Assembly (NCBI GenBank): GCA_964035545.1 | Contig: OZ037772.1 | Coordinates: 12,981,818-13,045,817 of the forward strand | Direction of reading: 5' to 3' | Origin: Bugula neritina | Lineage: Eukaryota; Bryozoa; Gymnolaemata; Cheilostomatida; Bugulidae | Length of the DNA: 64,000 bases | Shown: piece by piece, positions 22,844 to 34,861 of the stretch | Numbering within the stretch: position 1 is the stretch's first letter | Layout: each line of letters begins with the position of its first letter | The notes under the pieces: generated by a model | What the model saw: only the letters and a program-made list of their open reading frames with translations | Told to the model about the DNA's origin: nothing | Databases searched by the model: none | Made by a program: the position numbers and the translations under genes

Positions 22844-25800
22844 TCTAATAGACTCTATACTATTCTACTTGTAATATACTCTATACTATTCTACTTGTAA
22901 TATACTCTATACTATTCTACTTGTAATATACTCTCTACTATTCTACTTGTAATATACTCTATACTATTCTACTTGTAATATACTCTATACTATTCTACTT
23001 GTAATATACTCTATACTATTCTACTTCTAATATACTCTATACTATTCTACTTGTAATATACTCTATACTATTCTACTTGTAATATACTCTATACTATTCT
23101 ACTTGTAATATACTCTATACTATTCTACTTGTAATATACTCTCTACTATTCTACTTGTAATATACTCTATACTATTCTACTTGTAATATACTCTCTACTA
23201 TTCTACTTGTAATATACTCTATACTATTCTACTTGTAATATACTCTATACTATTCTACTTGTAATATACTCTATACTATTCTACTTGTAATATACTCTAT
23301 ACTATTCTACTTGTAATATACTCTATACTATTCTACTTGTAATATACTCTATACTATTCTACTTGTAATATACTCTATACTATTCTACTTGTAATATACT
23401 CTATACTATTCTACTTGTAATATACTCTATACTATTCTACTTGTAATATACTCTATACTATTCTACTTGTAATATACTCTATACTATTCTACTTGTAATA
23501 TACTCTATACTATTCTACTTGTAATATACTCTATACTATTCTACTTGTAATATACTCTATACTATTCTACTTGTAATATACTCTATACTATTCTACTTGT
23601 AATATACTCTATACTATTCTACTTGTAATATACTCTATACTATTCTACTTGTAATATACTCTATACTATTCTACTTGTAATATACTCTATACTATTCTAC
23701 TTGTAATATACTCTATACTATTCTACTTGTAATATACTCTATACTATTCTACTTGTAATATACTCTATACTATTCTACTTATAATATACTCTATACTATT
23801 CTACTTGTAATATACTCTATACTATTCTACTTGTAATATACTCTATACTATTCTACTTGTAATATACTCTATACTATTCTACTTGTAATATACTCTATAC
23901 TATTCTACTTGTAATATACTCTATACTATTCTACTTGTAATATACTCTATACTATTCTACTTGTAATATACTCTATACTATTCTACTTGTAATATACTCT
24001 ATACTATTCTACTTGTAATATACTCTATACTATTCTACTTGTAATATACTCTATACTATTCTACTTGTAATATACTCTATACTATTCTACTTGTAATATA
24101 CTCTATACTATTCTACTTGTAATATACTCTATACTATTCTACTTGTAATATACTCTATACTATTCTACTTGTAATATACTCTATACTATTCTACTTGTAA
24201 TATACTCTATACTATTCTACTTGTAATATACTCTATACTATTCTACTTGTAATATACTCTATACTATTCTACTTGTAATATACTCTATACTATTCTACTT
24301 GTAATATACTCTATACTATTCTACTTGTAATATACTCTATACTATTCTACTTGTAATATACTCTATACTATTCTACTTGTAATATACTCTATACTATTCT
24401 ACTTGTAATATACTCTATACTATTCTACTTGTAATATACTCTATACTATTCTACTTGTAATATACTCTATACTATTCTACTTGTAATATACTCTATACTA
24501 TTCTACTTGTAATATACTCTATACTATTCTACTTGTAATATACTCTATACTATTCTACTTGTAATATACTCTATACTATTCTACTTGTAATATACTCTAT
24601 ACTATTCTACTTGTAATATACTCTATACTATTCTACTTATAATATACTCTATACTATTCTACTTGTAATATACTCTATACTATTCTACTTGTAATATACT
24701 CTATACTATTCTACTTGTAATATACTCTATACTATTCTACTTGTAATATACTCTATACTATTCTACTTGTAATATACTCTATACTATTCTACTTGTAATA
24801 TACTCTATACTATTCTACTTGTAATATACTCTATACTATTCTACTTGTAATATACTCTATACTATTCTACTTGTAATATACTCTATACTATTCTACTTAT
24901 AATATACTCTATACTATTCTACTTGTAATATACTCTATACTATTCTACTTGTAATATACTCTATACTATTCTACTTGTAATATACTCTATACTATTCTAC
25001 TTGTAATATACTCTATACTATTCTACTTGTAATATACTCTATACTATTCTACTTGTAATATACTCTATACTATTCTACTTGTAATATACTCTATACTATT
25101 CTACTTGTAATATACTCTATACTATTCTACTTGTAATAGACTCTATACTATTCTACTTGTAATATACTCTATACTATTCTACTTGTAATAGACTCTATAC
25201 TATTCTACTTGTAATATACTCTATACTATTCTACTTGTAATATACTCTATACTATTCTACTTGTAATATACTCTATACTATTCTACTTGTAATATACTCT
25301 ATACTATTCTACTTGTAATATACTCTATACTATTCTACTTGTAATATACTCTATACTATTCTACTTGTAATATACTCTATACTATTCTACTTGTAATATA
25401 CTCTATACTATTCTACTTGTAATATACTCTATACTATTCTACTTGTAATATACTCTATACTATTCTACTTGTAATATACTCTATACTATTCTACTTGTAA
25501 TATACTCTATACTATTCTACTTGTAATATACTCTATACTATTCTACTTGTAATATACTCTATACTATTCTACTTCTAATATACTCTATACTATTCTACTT
25601 GTAATATACTCTATACTATTCTACTTGTAATATACTCTATACTATTCTACTTGTAATAGACTCTATACTATTCTACTTGTAATATACTCTATACTATTCT
25701 ACTTGTAATATACTCTATACTATTCTACTTGTAATATACTCTATACTATTCTACTTGTAATATACTCTATACTATTCTACTTGTAATATACTCTATACTA

Positions 25801-27532
25801 TTCTACTTGTAATATACTCTATACTATTCTACTTGTAATATACTCTATACTATTCTACTTGTAATATACTCTATACTATTCTACTTGTAATATACTCTAT
25901 ACTATTCTACTTGTAATATACTCTATACTATTCTACTTGTAATATACTCTATACTATTCTACTTGTAATATACTCTATACTATTCTACTTGTAATATACT
26001 CTATACTATTCTACTTGTAATATACTCTATACTATTCTACTTGTAATATACTCTATACTATTCTACTTGTAATATACTCTATACTATTCTACTTGTAATA
26101 TACTCTATACTATTCTACTTGTAATATACTCTATACTATTCTACTTGTAATATACTCTATACTATTCTACTTGTAATATACTCTATACTATTCTACTTGT
26201 AATATACTCTATACTATTCTACTTGTAATATACTCTATACTATTCTACTTCTAATATACTCTATACTATTCTACTTGTAATATACTCTATACTATTCTAC
26301 TTGTAATATACTCTATACTATTCTACTTGTAATATACTCTATACTATTCTACTTGTAATATACTCTATACTATTCTACTTGTAATATACTCTATACTATT
26401 CTACTTGTAATATACTCTATACTATTCTACTTGTAATATACTCTATACTATTCTACTTGTAATATACTCTATACTATTCTACTTGTAATATACTCTATAC
26501 TATTCTACTTGTAATATACTCTATACTATTCTACTTGTAATATACTCTATACTATTCTACTTGTAATATACTCTCTACTATTCTACTTGTAATATACTCT
26601 ATACTATTCTACTTGTAATATACTCTATACTATTCTACTTGTAATATACTCTATACTATTCTACTTGTAATATACTCTATACTATTCTACTTGTAATATA
26701 CTCTATACTATTCTACTTGTAATATACTCTATACTATTCTACTTGTAATATACTCTATACTATTCTACTTGTAATATACTCTATACTATTCTACTTGTAA
26801 TATACTCTATACTATTCTACTTGTAATATACTCTATACTATTCTACTTGTAATAGACTCTATACTATTCTACTTGTAATATACTCTATACTATTCTACTT
26901 GTAATATACTCTATACTATTCTACTTGTAATATACTCTATACTATTCTACTTGTAATATACTCTATACTATTCTACTTGTAATATACTCTATACTATTCT
27001 ACTTGTAATATACTCTATACTATTCTACTTGTAATATACTCTATACTATTCTACTTGTAATATACTCTATACTATTCTACTTGTAATATACTCTATACTA
27101 TTCTACTTGTAATAGACTCTATACTATTCTACTTGTAATATACTCTATACTATTCTACTTGTAATATACTCTATACTATTCTACTTGTAATATACTCTCT
27201 ACTATTCTACTGGTAATATACTCTATACTATTCTACTTGTAATATACTCTATACTATTCTACTTGTAATATACTCTATACTATTCTACTTGTAATATACT
27301 CTCTACTATTCTACTGGTAATATACTCTATACTATTCTACTTGTAATATACTCTATACTATTCTACTTGTAATATACTCTATACTATTCTACTTGTAATA
27401 TACTCTATACTATTCTACTTGTAATATACTCTATACTATTCTACTTGTAATATACTCTATACTATTCTACTTGTAATATACTCTATACTATTCTACTTGT
27501 AATATACTCTATACTATTCTACTTGTAAATAC
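22844..27532. repeat. 26-bp satellite array, 4.7 kb, about 180 copies
   Basis: The unit of 26 bases contains CTCTATACTATTCTACTTGT followed by AATATA. It is almost perfectly homogeneous. Scattered variants recur: AATAGACTC, TTCTAATAT, CTCTCTACT, TTATAATAT and, near the 3' end, ACTGGTAAT. The two ACTGGTAAT copies (about 27210 and 27314) are four units apart and share a CTCTCTACT neighbour, a sign of multi-unit duplication. Confidence 0.98.
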
Positions 27533-27875
27533 TCTGCTATTGGCAGTAAAACTGGTAACAGTAATTGATCACCTTAACTAAATGAACAACATCTTTGGTT
27601 ATATTATTGTATAAAAAGTTAGTATTCAAATCTTAATTTCATCTAAAAAACAACTAATAAATTAATTTGTTTTAAATTAATTAATCAAAACTGTAAATAT
27701 AAAAATAAAATTTAAGATTTAATTAGAGTCCATATAATTGTTATTCATACAGCACTACTGTGACATATCACTAGGCTGCAATCAGTTCACATCTATGATA
27801 AAAAATGTTTACAATATGTTTTTATGTGGCCGTCTAGAATGTTTTAATGTTTGTGTTAACTTGTTGATGATTGAC

Positions 27876-30800
27876 TCACATCTCATCGTGCTGCATGTGC
27901 TCACTTGTTAACTTGCTGATGATTGGCTTAATGAGTCGCTCTAGTTGTGCCTTGTAATCAATCACTTCCTGTCGCTCAGCTTCCGGGTTGTACTTTATCC
28001 ACACTTCACACTGCAAACATTGACTGAGAAGTGACTCACACTGTAAACATTGACTGAGAAGTGACTCACACTGTAAACATTGACTGAGAAGTGACTCACA
28101 CTGTAAACATTGACTGAGAAGTGACTCACACTGTAAACATTGACTGAGAAGTGACTCACACTGTAAACATTGACTGAGAAGTGACTCACACTGTAAACAT
28201 TGACTGAGAAGTGACTCACACTGCAAACATTGACTGAGAAGTGACTCACACTGTAAACATTAACTGAGAAGTGACTCACACTGCAAACATTGACTGAGAA
28301 GTGACTCACACTGTAAACATTAACTGAGAAGTGACTCACACTGTAAACATTGACTGAGAAGTGACTCACACTGTAAACATTGACTGAGAAGTGAGAGTAA
28401 ATACTGAAAAAGCAAGTAGTGAGAGGGTAAATGGTGTACAATAAGTAGAGAGCCAACAACTCCCAACTGAGAGAATAGCATAGGATACTATAGGAAGACT
28501 AAGAATAACTAACTTTGTTCAATGCTTTGTCAATGGTTTCGCGGTCTTCATCTGATATTTCGTTTCCCAATTTAGTCGTATCGTGAATGGTGTGTCTCAC
28601 TGTGTATATGAATTGCTCCAACTCATTGAAGGCTTCTATCTTCCGCGCCATCTGACCGAACAATAGAATTACTGTACGACATCAAACACTTCATGCAAAA
28701 ATTTCTAGAAGTTGGAGAATCTAATTAAAACTGCCCTGCATAATTTTTTAAAGAAATTATTTATAATTAAATTTTTTTTAATGATTTTGTTTTACTTGAA
28801 TAGCTTTTTGTTAAATAAGATAACTATTTGTAAGCACACCACATCTAAATACTATATAACATTACTCAGTATACTATTAGAAACATATTTTAACGTATAT
28901 ACGAGGGCAATTCGAAAAGTAAACAAAATAATATGATTGCAATGTATGCCTAATTTTCAATATTACGTTGTTTCATGGGCTGTCTTTACACAGTGATCAT
29001 TTCAATAATTATGAGGGAATACCTTTTATTTGAGAGTGTCTTAAACAGAGAGCTGTATTAAAGTTTTTTGTCAAATGAGGGAGTCAGACCAAGTAAAATT
29101 TAGATGGGAATAAAAGCTCAATATTGTGACAGTTGTTTAAACCAACATAGAGTTTTTAAATGGGCTAACGGTTTTAAGAAAAGAACGACCTCTTTAGAGA
29201 ATGCACCTGGACCAGATGGGCCAATAGCAAAAGAGGCAGCTAGACCAGTCAACTTGGAGACTTTAGAAACTTTTGTCAGGGCAGTCAGGAGAGTAACAAT
29301 ATAGAAAATAATTAGTAAGTTAATAAACATCTCCATTGGAACACTGCATTTCATCTAAGTTTAGAAAGAGATTAAGCAGAACAGAATAGGCATGTAATCA
29401 CATAGTGTTGATATACACAAAGACACAGCAAGGCCATAATCTGCCACTCAAACAATTGAGACCATCAACAAACTAGGTTGGGAACTATTAGAGCACCCTG
29501 GTCTTGCACCTTGTAATTACCATTTTTTGGTGCTCTAAGTTTCACACCAAAGCTATTCAGTCACATTAGAGACTCATGACAAGGTCAAAACTATTGCGAG
29601 CGAATTTTCACTGAGTCAATCTACTGTACTTTATGCTGAGGGGGTAAAAAAGATAGTGCAAAGATGAAGAAAATGTGTTTACTTGCCAAGAAATTATGTT
29701 GAAAATAAAAAGAAATTAACTCTCCAACCCGATTACAACTTGACTTATAACAAAATTATCTTTACTTTTCGAACCACCCTCCTATATTGACACTTACCAT
29801 TTTATCTTTTATCCGATATTTCTTGGCATCCTTGATCATGCGCTCAATCTCCTCGTTGGAGTACCTCCTCTCGTTGTTTATAGTGACGCGCTCTTTATTC
29901 CCCGTGCGTTTATCTCTGGCCGTCACCTTCGCAATGAGAAAGGTAAGTCTGAACACTAGACATGCTAATTACCTGCTAGAATATGCTAATAACCTGTTAC
30001 TAAATGCATACACTATACTGTAAGTAGAGTAGATATACTGTAAGTACAGTATATCTACTGTAGGTAGAGTAGATCTACTGCGAGTGGAGTAGATTTACTG
30101 TAAGTAGCATATATGTGCTACAAATAAAGTAGATCTACTGTAAGTACGCACATGGAGTATTCCATTGACGTCAATCTTGAAAGTCACTTCAATCTGTGGA
30201 ACACCTCGAGCTGCAGGAGGGATTCCCGCCAAAACAAATTTCCCAAGAAGGTGATTTTCTTGGGCCACTGGCCGCTCTCCTTCGTACACTTGAATATGGA
30301 CATTATCCTGGTTGTCTTTTGCCGTGCTGTAAACTTTGGTTGTCTCGATTGGAATAATAGAGTAACCTGCAGAGAGAATCAGTAAGTGGAATAGCAGGAC
30401 CAGAAATGTACACAAGTTTCTTAGCTGCTCACCACTGATAGATGAATATGCAATATAAGAAAGAGGAACTTACGAGGTATAATTACATTCATTAAACCCC
30501 CTCCAGTTTCAATACCAAGACTTAGAGAATTCACATCCAGAAGAAGAACTTCGGAAGATTCATCAGCGCCCATAAGTATGCCAGCCTGTACTGCGGCCCC
30601 ATAGGCCACGGCTTCGTCTGGGTTGATGCCTTTGTTGGGAGCTTTATCAGCAAAGAACTCCTAGATTCAAGTATTGATATACACCATAACATAATATTAT
30701 CTTATCTGTGCCTTAATTCCACCTTATTATAGCATGGATGTGAATCATACAGTCTTTATCAGCTGACGTTTACCAGCTGACGTAAAGCAATTAGCACCAG

Positions 30801-33800
30801 ACTAGTGAGTACTTTAACTAAGTGTGTGAACAAGGATCTACAGATACTGCAGTAGCAGAGGATAAGTTTGAAACTTTCTTATGCGTTCTTCCATGAATTG
30901 TTTGCAGGGTCCAGGTGAAAATGCGAAAGTAAAATCAGTGAGAATCAACAGTATGGTATTCAAGATAATTTTACTAATACAATTCTGCTTATTTAAGTGC
31001 AAACATTTTATATTTCAATTATTTGAAGAGGAACAAGCTGGATATACTAATTATATTCAACAGCAAATTGCACAACTCAGAACCAGCTTTAACTTTCATT
31101 AGCAGCATACTTTATCTTGTATGATAAGAAACTATGCATAGCTCAGCTGGAAGGTGCTGGAATACCTTAACTAACTGCTGAACCTTTGGTATTCTAGTGG
31201 ACCCTCCCACTAACACAATCTCATCAACATCTTCCTTTGCTAAACCAGAGTCTTTCAGCACATGTTCCACAGGCTGCATAGTGCTCTTGAAAAGATCCAT
31301 GTTTAGCTCTTCAAATTTGGCTCTTGTTAATGTCTGATAAAAGTCCTAAAATATCAGGAGGCGCAAGTTAAGTAACTTAAAGGACGATATTGTTGGCAAG
31401 GCTGTAACAACCTCACATGATACAAACCGTTGCATTGTAAAAGCTGTCGATATCTAGCTTCGTCTCATGAGCAACTGACAAAACTCTCTTAGCTTTTTCA
31501 ACTTCCCGTCTCAACTTCTGCATGGCTCTGGTGTCTGCACGAATGTCAATGCCAGTTTTACTGCGATGAAGACTGGCAAAGTGATCCATCACTCTCTGGT
31601 TGAAATCTTGTCCTCCCAGATGTGTGTCTCCTGTTGTGGCTATCACTTGAAACACGCCATTGTCAATAATCAGAGTGGAAACGTCAAAGGTTCCCCCTCC
31701 GAGATCAAACACAAAAATAGTTTGTGCTCCCACTTTTTTGTCAAGTCCATATGCAATGGCTGCCGCCGTTGGTTCGTTAATAATTCTCAACACATTGAGC
31801 CCGGCGATGGTTCCAGCATCCTTAGTGGCCTGTCTTTGGGCATCATTGAAGTAGGCAGGTACAGTTATGACAGCATGGGTGATCTGCAAGCAGGTATGGT
31901 AGAACGTGTTTGTTTAATAACACGTAAATTCATTGACAGAGAAAAACAACATGGCAAACAGCAAACATGTGGCTAAAGTAGATCATTTAGAAACCTATTG
32001 CAGTATAACATCTATAAAGAGTATTGCAGCATAACATCTATGAGAAATATTGGTCAGAAGTGGTACAACCTGATTCTAACAACCGGAAGTAGTATTCTTA
32101 CTAGAAAGAAACAAGAGTAGAAGAAAAACAGGAGTAAGACGGAAAAGTGAGTGCAAGTATATAGAGAATACTAGACATATAGAGAGAGTATAAGACATAT
32201 AGAGAGAGTATAAGACATATGAGAGGGTATAAGACATATAGAGAGAGTATAAAACATATAGAGAGAGTATAAGACATATAGAGAGAGTATAAGACATATG
32301 AGAGGGTATAAGACATATAGAGAGAGTATAAGACATATAGAGAGAGTATAAGACATATGAGAGAGTATAAGACATATAGAGAGAGTATAAGACATATAGA
32401 GAGAGTACAAGTATAACTCACTCGGGTATCAAGGTAATCTTCAGCTATTGTTCGCATCCGTGACAAAACCATTGCTGAAATCTCTTCCGGTGCAAACAGT
32501 GTTTCAACACCTTTGACCTTGACCTGAATATATGGTTTATTTTTCTTTTCTTTTACCTACAAAACTCTATTCACTGAAATGTTTATTTTAACTTTAGACA
32601 AACAAAGGAATGCAGCTGAACCTGCACAGTCGTAGGTAGACAGGTAGGTAGACATGTAGACATGTAGACAGGTAGGTAGGTAGGTAGACATGTAGACAGG
32701 TAGGTAGGTAGACATGTAGACAGGTAGGTAGGTAGACATGTAGACAGGTAGGTAGACAGGTAGGGAGATACAGGTAGACAGGTAGGTAGACAGGTAGGGA
32801 GATACAGGTAGACAGGTAGGTAGGTAGGTAGACATGTAGACAGGTAGGTAGGTAGACATGTAGACAGGTAGGTAGGTAGACATGTAGACAGGTAGGTAGA
32901 TACAGGTAGACAGGTAGCTGACGAGCTACTCACTGTGAATGGCCAGTTCTTGATATCCTTCTGCAGAGTCTTGTCATCCCACGACTTCCCTAACATCCTC
33001 TTGACATCAAAAATCGTGTTCTCGGGGTTCGAAGTCAGCTGGTTCATAGCTGCATCACCAATCAATCGGTTTCCATCAGGGGTGAAGGCCACATAGGATG
33101 GGGTTATTCGGTTACCTTGGTCATTGGGAATTATTTCCACCTGTCCATTTTTGTATACGCCAACACTAAAGTTCAAAGTACTCATTATCAGCTGTAGGAA
33201 TGTAACGTGATGCGACCAGACATCAGGTTCCCTAGTTCCAGTTACTGTCATGCATTACGTGGTAATGTATTATTAGCAGAGTGCGTGTCAGGTGGCAGTG
33301 TGTGTTCTTGTGTGTGCTTGCGTGTGTGTGTGCTTGTGTGTGTGTGTGCGTGTGTGTGTGCTTGTGTGTGTGTGCTTGTGTGTGTGTGTTCTTGTGTGTG
33401 CTTGCGTGTGTGCGTGTGTGTGTGCGTGTGTGTGTGCTTGTGTGTGTGTGTGTGTGTGTGTGCTTGTGTGTGTGTGCTTGTGTGTGTGTGCATGTGTGTG
33501 TGCTTGTGTCTGTGTGCTTGTGTGCGTGTGTGCTTGTGTGTGTGTGTGCTTGTGTGCTTGTGTGTGTGCTCGCACACCAGTTTAAAAAGATGTCTACATT
33601 AGGTCTGCTCAAAGGGTGAAAGGGCAAAGTGAAGACAATATGTCAATATGATGTACAGAACATGCACAACTTTACACTGCTATAGAATTTAATTTATTTA
33701 TATTAGATTGGTATGAGAAAGAAATGTATTTGTAACGTTTATCATAATTTATGTGCAAACATGTAACAGAGGTGCAACAATTGTCAATACAGGATGAGTA

Positions 33801-33941
33801 TATATCACTGTAGGCTAGCTATAACACTTACCATGAGTAAGTGGTTCCCAAGTCTATACCAATGACTGTACCAACATTCTCTTCTGCTATCCCCAAGGGA
33901 ACAAGACAGAGAACACCAAAGAAAACCTTCATAGCCATCAT
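27876..33941 (-). CDS. HSPA5: ER-luminal Hsp70 (BiP/GRP78), divergent copy ending HDEM, 638 aa
   Basis: Ten coding exons join in phase: 33832-33941, 32934-33165, 32422-32556, 31428-31883, 31166-31345, 30474-30660, 30152-30366, 29798-29926, 28514-28651 and 27876-28010. The product is an ATP-driven chaperone. It has a signal peptide ([19 protein letters not shown]), [45 protein letters not shown], the interdomain linker VLLLDV, and a substrate-binding domain with ENHLLGKF. The C-terminus is [10 protein letters not shown], so the retention signal differs from HDEL by one residue. It also lacks the acidic Gly/Pro tail of the second copy. It lies head to head with the HDEL copy at 39081-42757 and shares its intron positions. 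The first methionine is chosen because the hydrophobic leader follows at once. Confidence 0.93.
28011..28395. repeat. 30-bp minisatellite carrying a splice acceptor, last BiP (minus) intron
   Basis: About 13 copies of a 30-base unit contain CTGTAAACATTGACTGAGAA then GTGACTCACA. On the minus strand each unit ends TCAATGTTTACAG or TTTGCAG followed by TGTGA, the same text as the genuine acceptor before the last exon (28010/28011). Thirty bases keep the frame open, so upstream acceptors would add [10 protein letters not shown] decapeptides. Confidence 0.95.
28902..29782. mobile_element. decayed mariner-type element in BiP (minus) intron 8
   Basis: The element is 881 bases long with TA at both ends. 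The inverted ends are CGAGGGCAATTCGAAAAGTA on the left and GGAGGGTGGTTCGAAAAGTA reversed on the right, about 18/22 matching with the next two bases. Plus-strand remnants of a mariner transposase include [17 protein letters not shown] (from 29104) and, around 29470-29530, [19 protein letters not shown]. The latter resembles the catalytic HPPYSPDLAPSDYHLF motif with the Asp changed. It is too short and broken to be active. Confidence 0.8.
30003..30145. repeat. TACTGTAAGTAGAGTAGATC repeat in BiP (minus) intron 7
   Basis: About six degenerate 20-24 base units of CTACTGTAAGTAGAGTAGAT lie next to the exon 7 donor. They have inverted character (AGATCTACT). Confidence 0.85.
32163..32408. repeat. 20-bp minisatellite in BiP (minus) intron 3
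   Basis: About 12 copies of GACATATAGAGAGAGTATAA, with shorter GACATATGAGAGGGTATAA variants, end 14 bases before the exon 3 donor. Confidence 0.95.
32631..32922. repeat. AGACAGGTAGGTAGGTAGACATGT repeat in BiP (minus) intron 2
   Basis: GTAG/ACAG tetranucleotide units are organised as 16-28 base blocks (AGACATGT, AGACAGGTAGGT, GGGAGATAC). The long Tyr/Leu/Pro/Thr frames across it are artefacts. Confidence 0.95.
33296..33572. repeat. GTGTGTGCTTGTGTGTGC repeat in BiP (minus) intron 1
   Basis: A (GT)n-derived minisatellite with regular GCTT and GCGT interruptions. It is open in all frames and yields Cys/Val or His/Thr artefacts. Confidence 0.95.
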
Positions 33942-34081
33942 AATGGAGCTGATAGCAGAGCAGCAGCAAATAAAGTTCTACAAGTTATGAGCAATCAACC
34001 TCACAAGTCTGCAATCAATCTGACTACCCATGCACCTTACTGCTTAGTCTAGACTCTATTCCATGAGCAAACATTACTCAC

Positions 34082-34219
34082 CTGTACTAATACATACGTA
34101 TATATCATGTATAAACATTTCTCACCTGTACTAATACTTTGAAGCTGGTAGCAAACCGACCCCAGAAGACTGTCACCTCATAAGCTTGTGACTGCTGTGA
34201 AGCTAAGCCCACATATATA
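34082..34219 (-). promoter_or_regulatory. candidate BiP (minus) core promoter and 5'UTR exon with duplicated donor
   Basis: On the minus strand a TATATAT box lies at 34213-34219. A likely non-coding first exon runs from about 34185 down to a CAG/GTGAGAAATG donor at 34126/34125. A second donor with the same context (CAG/GTGAGTAATG) lies 44 bases further on at 34082/34081. The matching acceptor would be CTTGTAG at about 33977, before the start codon. This is inferred from sequence only. Confidence 0.45.
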
Positions 34220-34319
34220 GCAACAGCATAAAACTGGAGTTATTCCAGTCAACAGCTTACCTTATCAGCAGGATTTGTGCAAACGGAGATAACTTGACAT
34301 TTATGAATACTCCCAATAC

Positions 34320-34520
34320 TACATGTATCTAAGTATGGATGTACGTAAGTATGTATGTAAGTATGTATACAGGATGTACGTAAGTAAGTATGTAAGTAAG
34401 TAAGTATGTATACAGGATGTATCTAGGTATGGATGTACATAAGTAAGTATGTAAGTATGTATACAGTATGTATCAAGGTATGGATGTACATAAGTAAGTA
34501 TGTATACAGCATGTATGTAA
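34320..34520. repeat. GTATGTAAGTA degenerate repeat
   Basis: Tetranucleotide-type GTAA/GTAT units are organised into blocks containing GTATACAGGATGTA and CTAGGTATGGATGTACATAA. Confidence 0.85.
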
Positions 34521-34619
34521 GTGAAACATAAACAGCATTGATGTTATTATAAACCTTGCAAACAAATTGAATCAAAATATAATTATATTATATATTAGTG
34601 TGGCGAGAAATTAGATTTA

Positions 34620-34858
34620 GCCTAGGGCCACTCGCTTTCAATAGAACGCAATTTGCTGGAATGTAGCACTAAATTAAAGAAATTGGGCTCGCTGAATAGC
34701 TACCAGCCAATTAGGTGACGATGACAGAGACGATTTGCACTTGTCGCTCAGCATTTTCAACGCAAGTGCGAAGGTTTTCTCAACGCGCACAGTGGACACC
34801 TTTGCTACTTGTGATTTCAATTTTCGCATGCGAAAAAACGCACCGTGTGGCCCTAGGC
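34620..34858. mobile_element. Harbinger-type MITE, 239 bp
   Basis: The left end reads GCCTAGGGCCAC from 34620. The right end reads GTGGCCCTAGGC to 34858, a perfect 12-base inverted repeat. Both ends are flanked by TTA (34617-34619 and 34859-34861). A 3-base TWA duplication is characteristic of PIF/Harbinger elements. The interior has no coding capacity. Confidence 0.75.
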
Positions 34859-34861
34859 TTA

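Noticed and set aside
22844-27532. CRISPR array or coding repeat protein
   Set aside because: There are no spacers, and the unit contains stop codons in its frames (TAATATACT). It is a simple satellite.
32076-32883. Leu/Ser/Tyr-rich and Pro/Thr/Tyr-rich minus frames
   Set aside because: They are repeat translations in introns 2 and 3 of the minus BiP gene.
33207-33627. Cys/Val-rich and His/Thr-rich frames on both strands
   Set aside because: They are artefacts of a GT-rich minisatellite, open in all frames.
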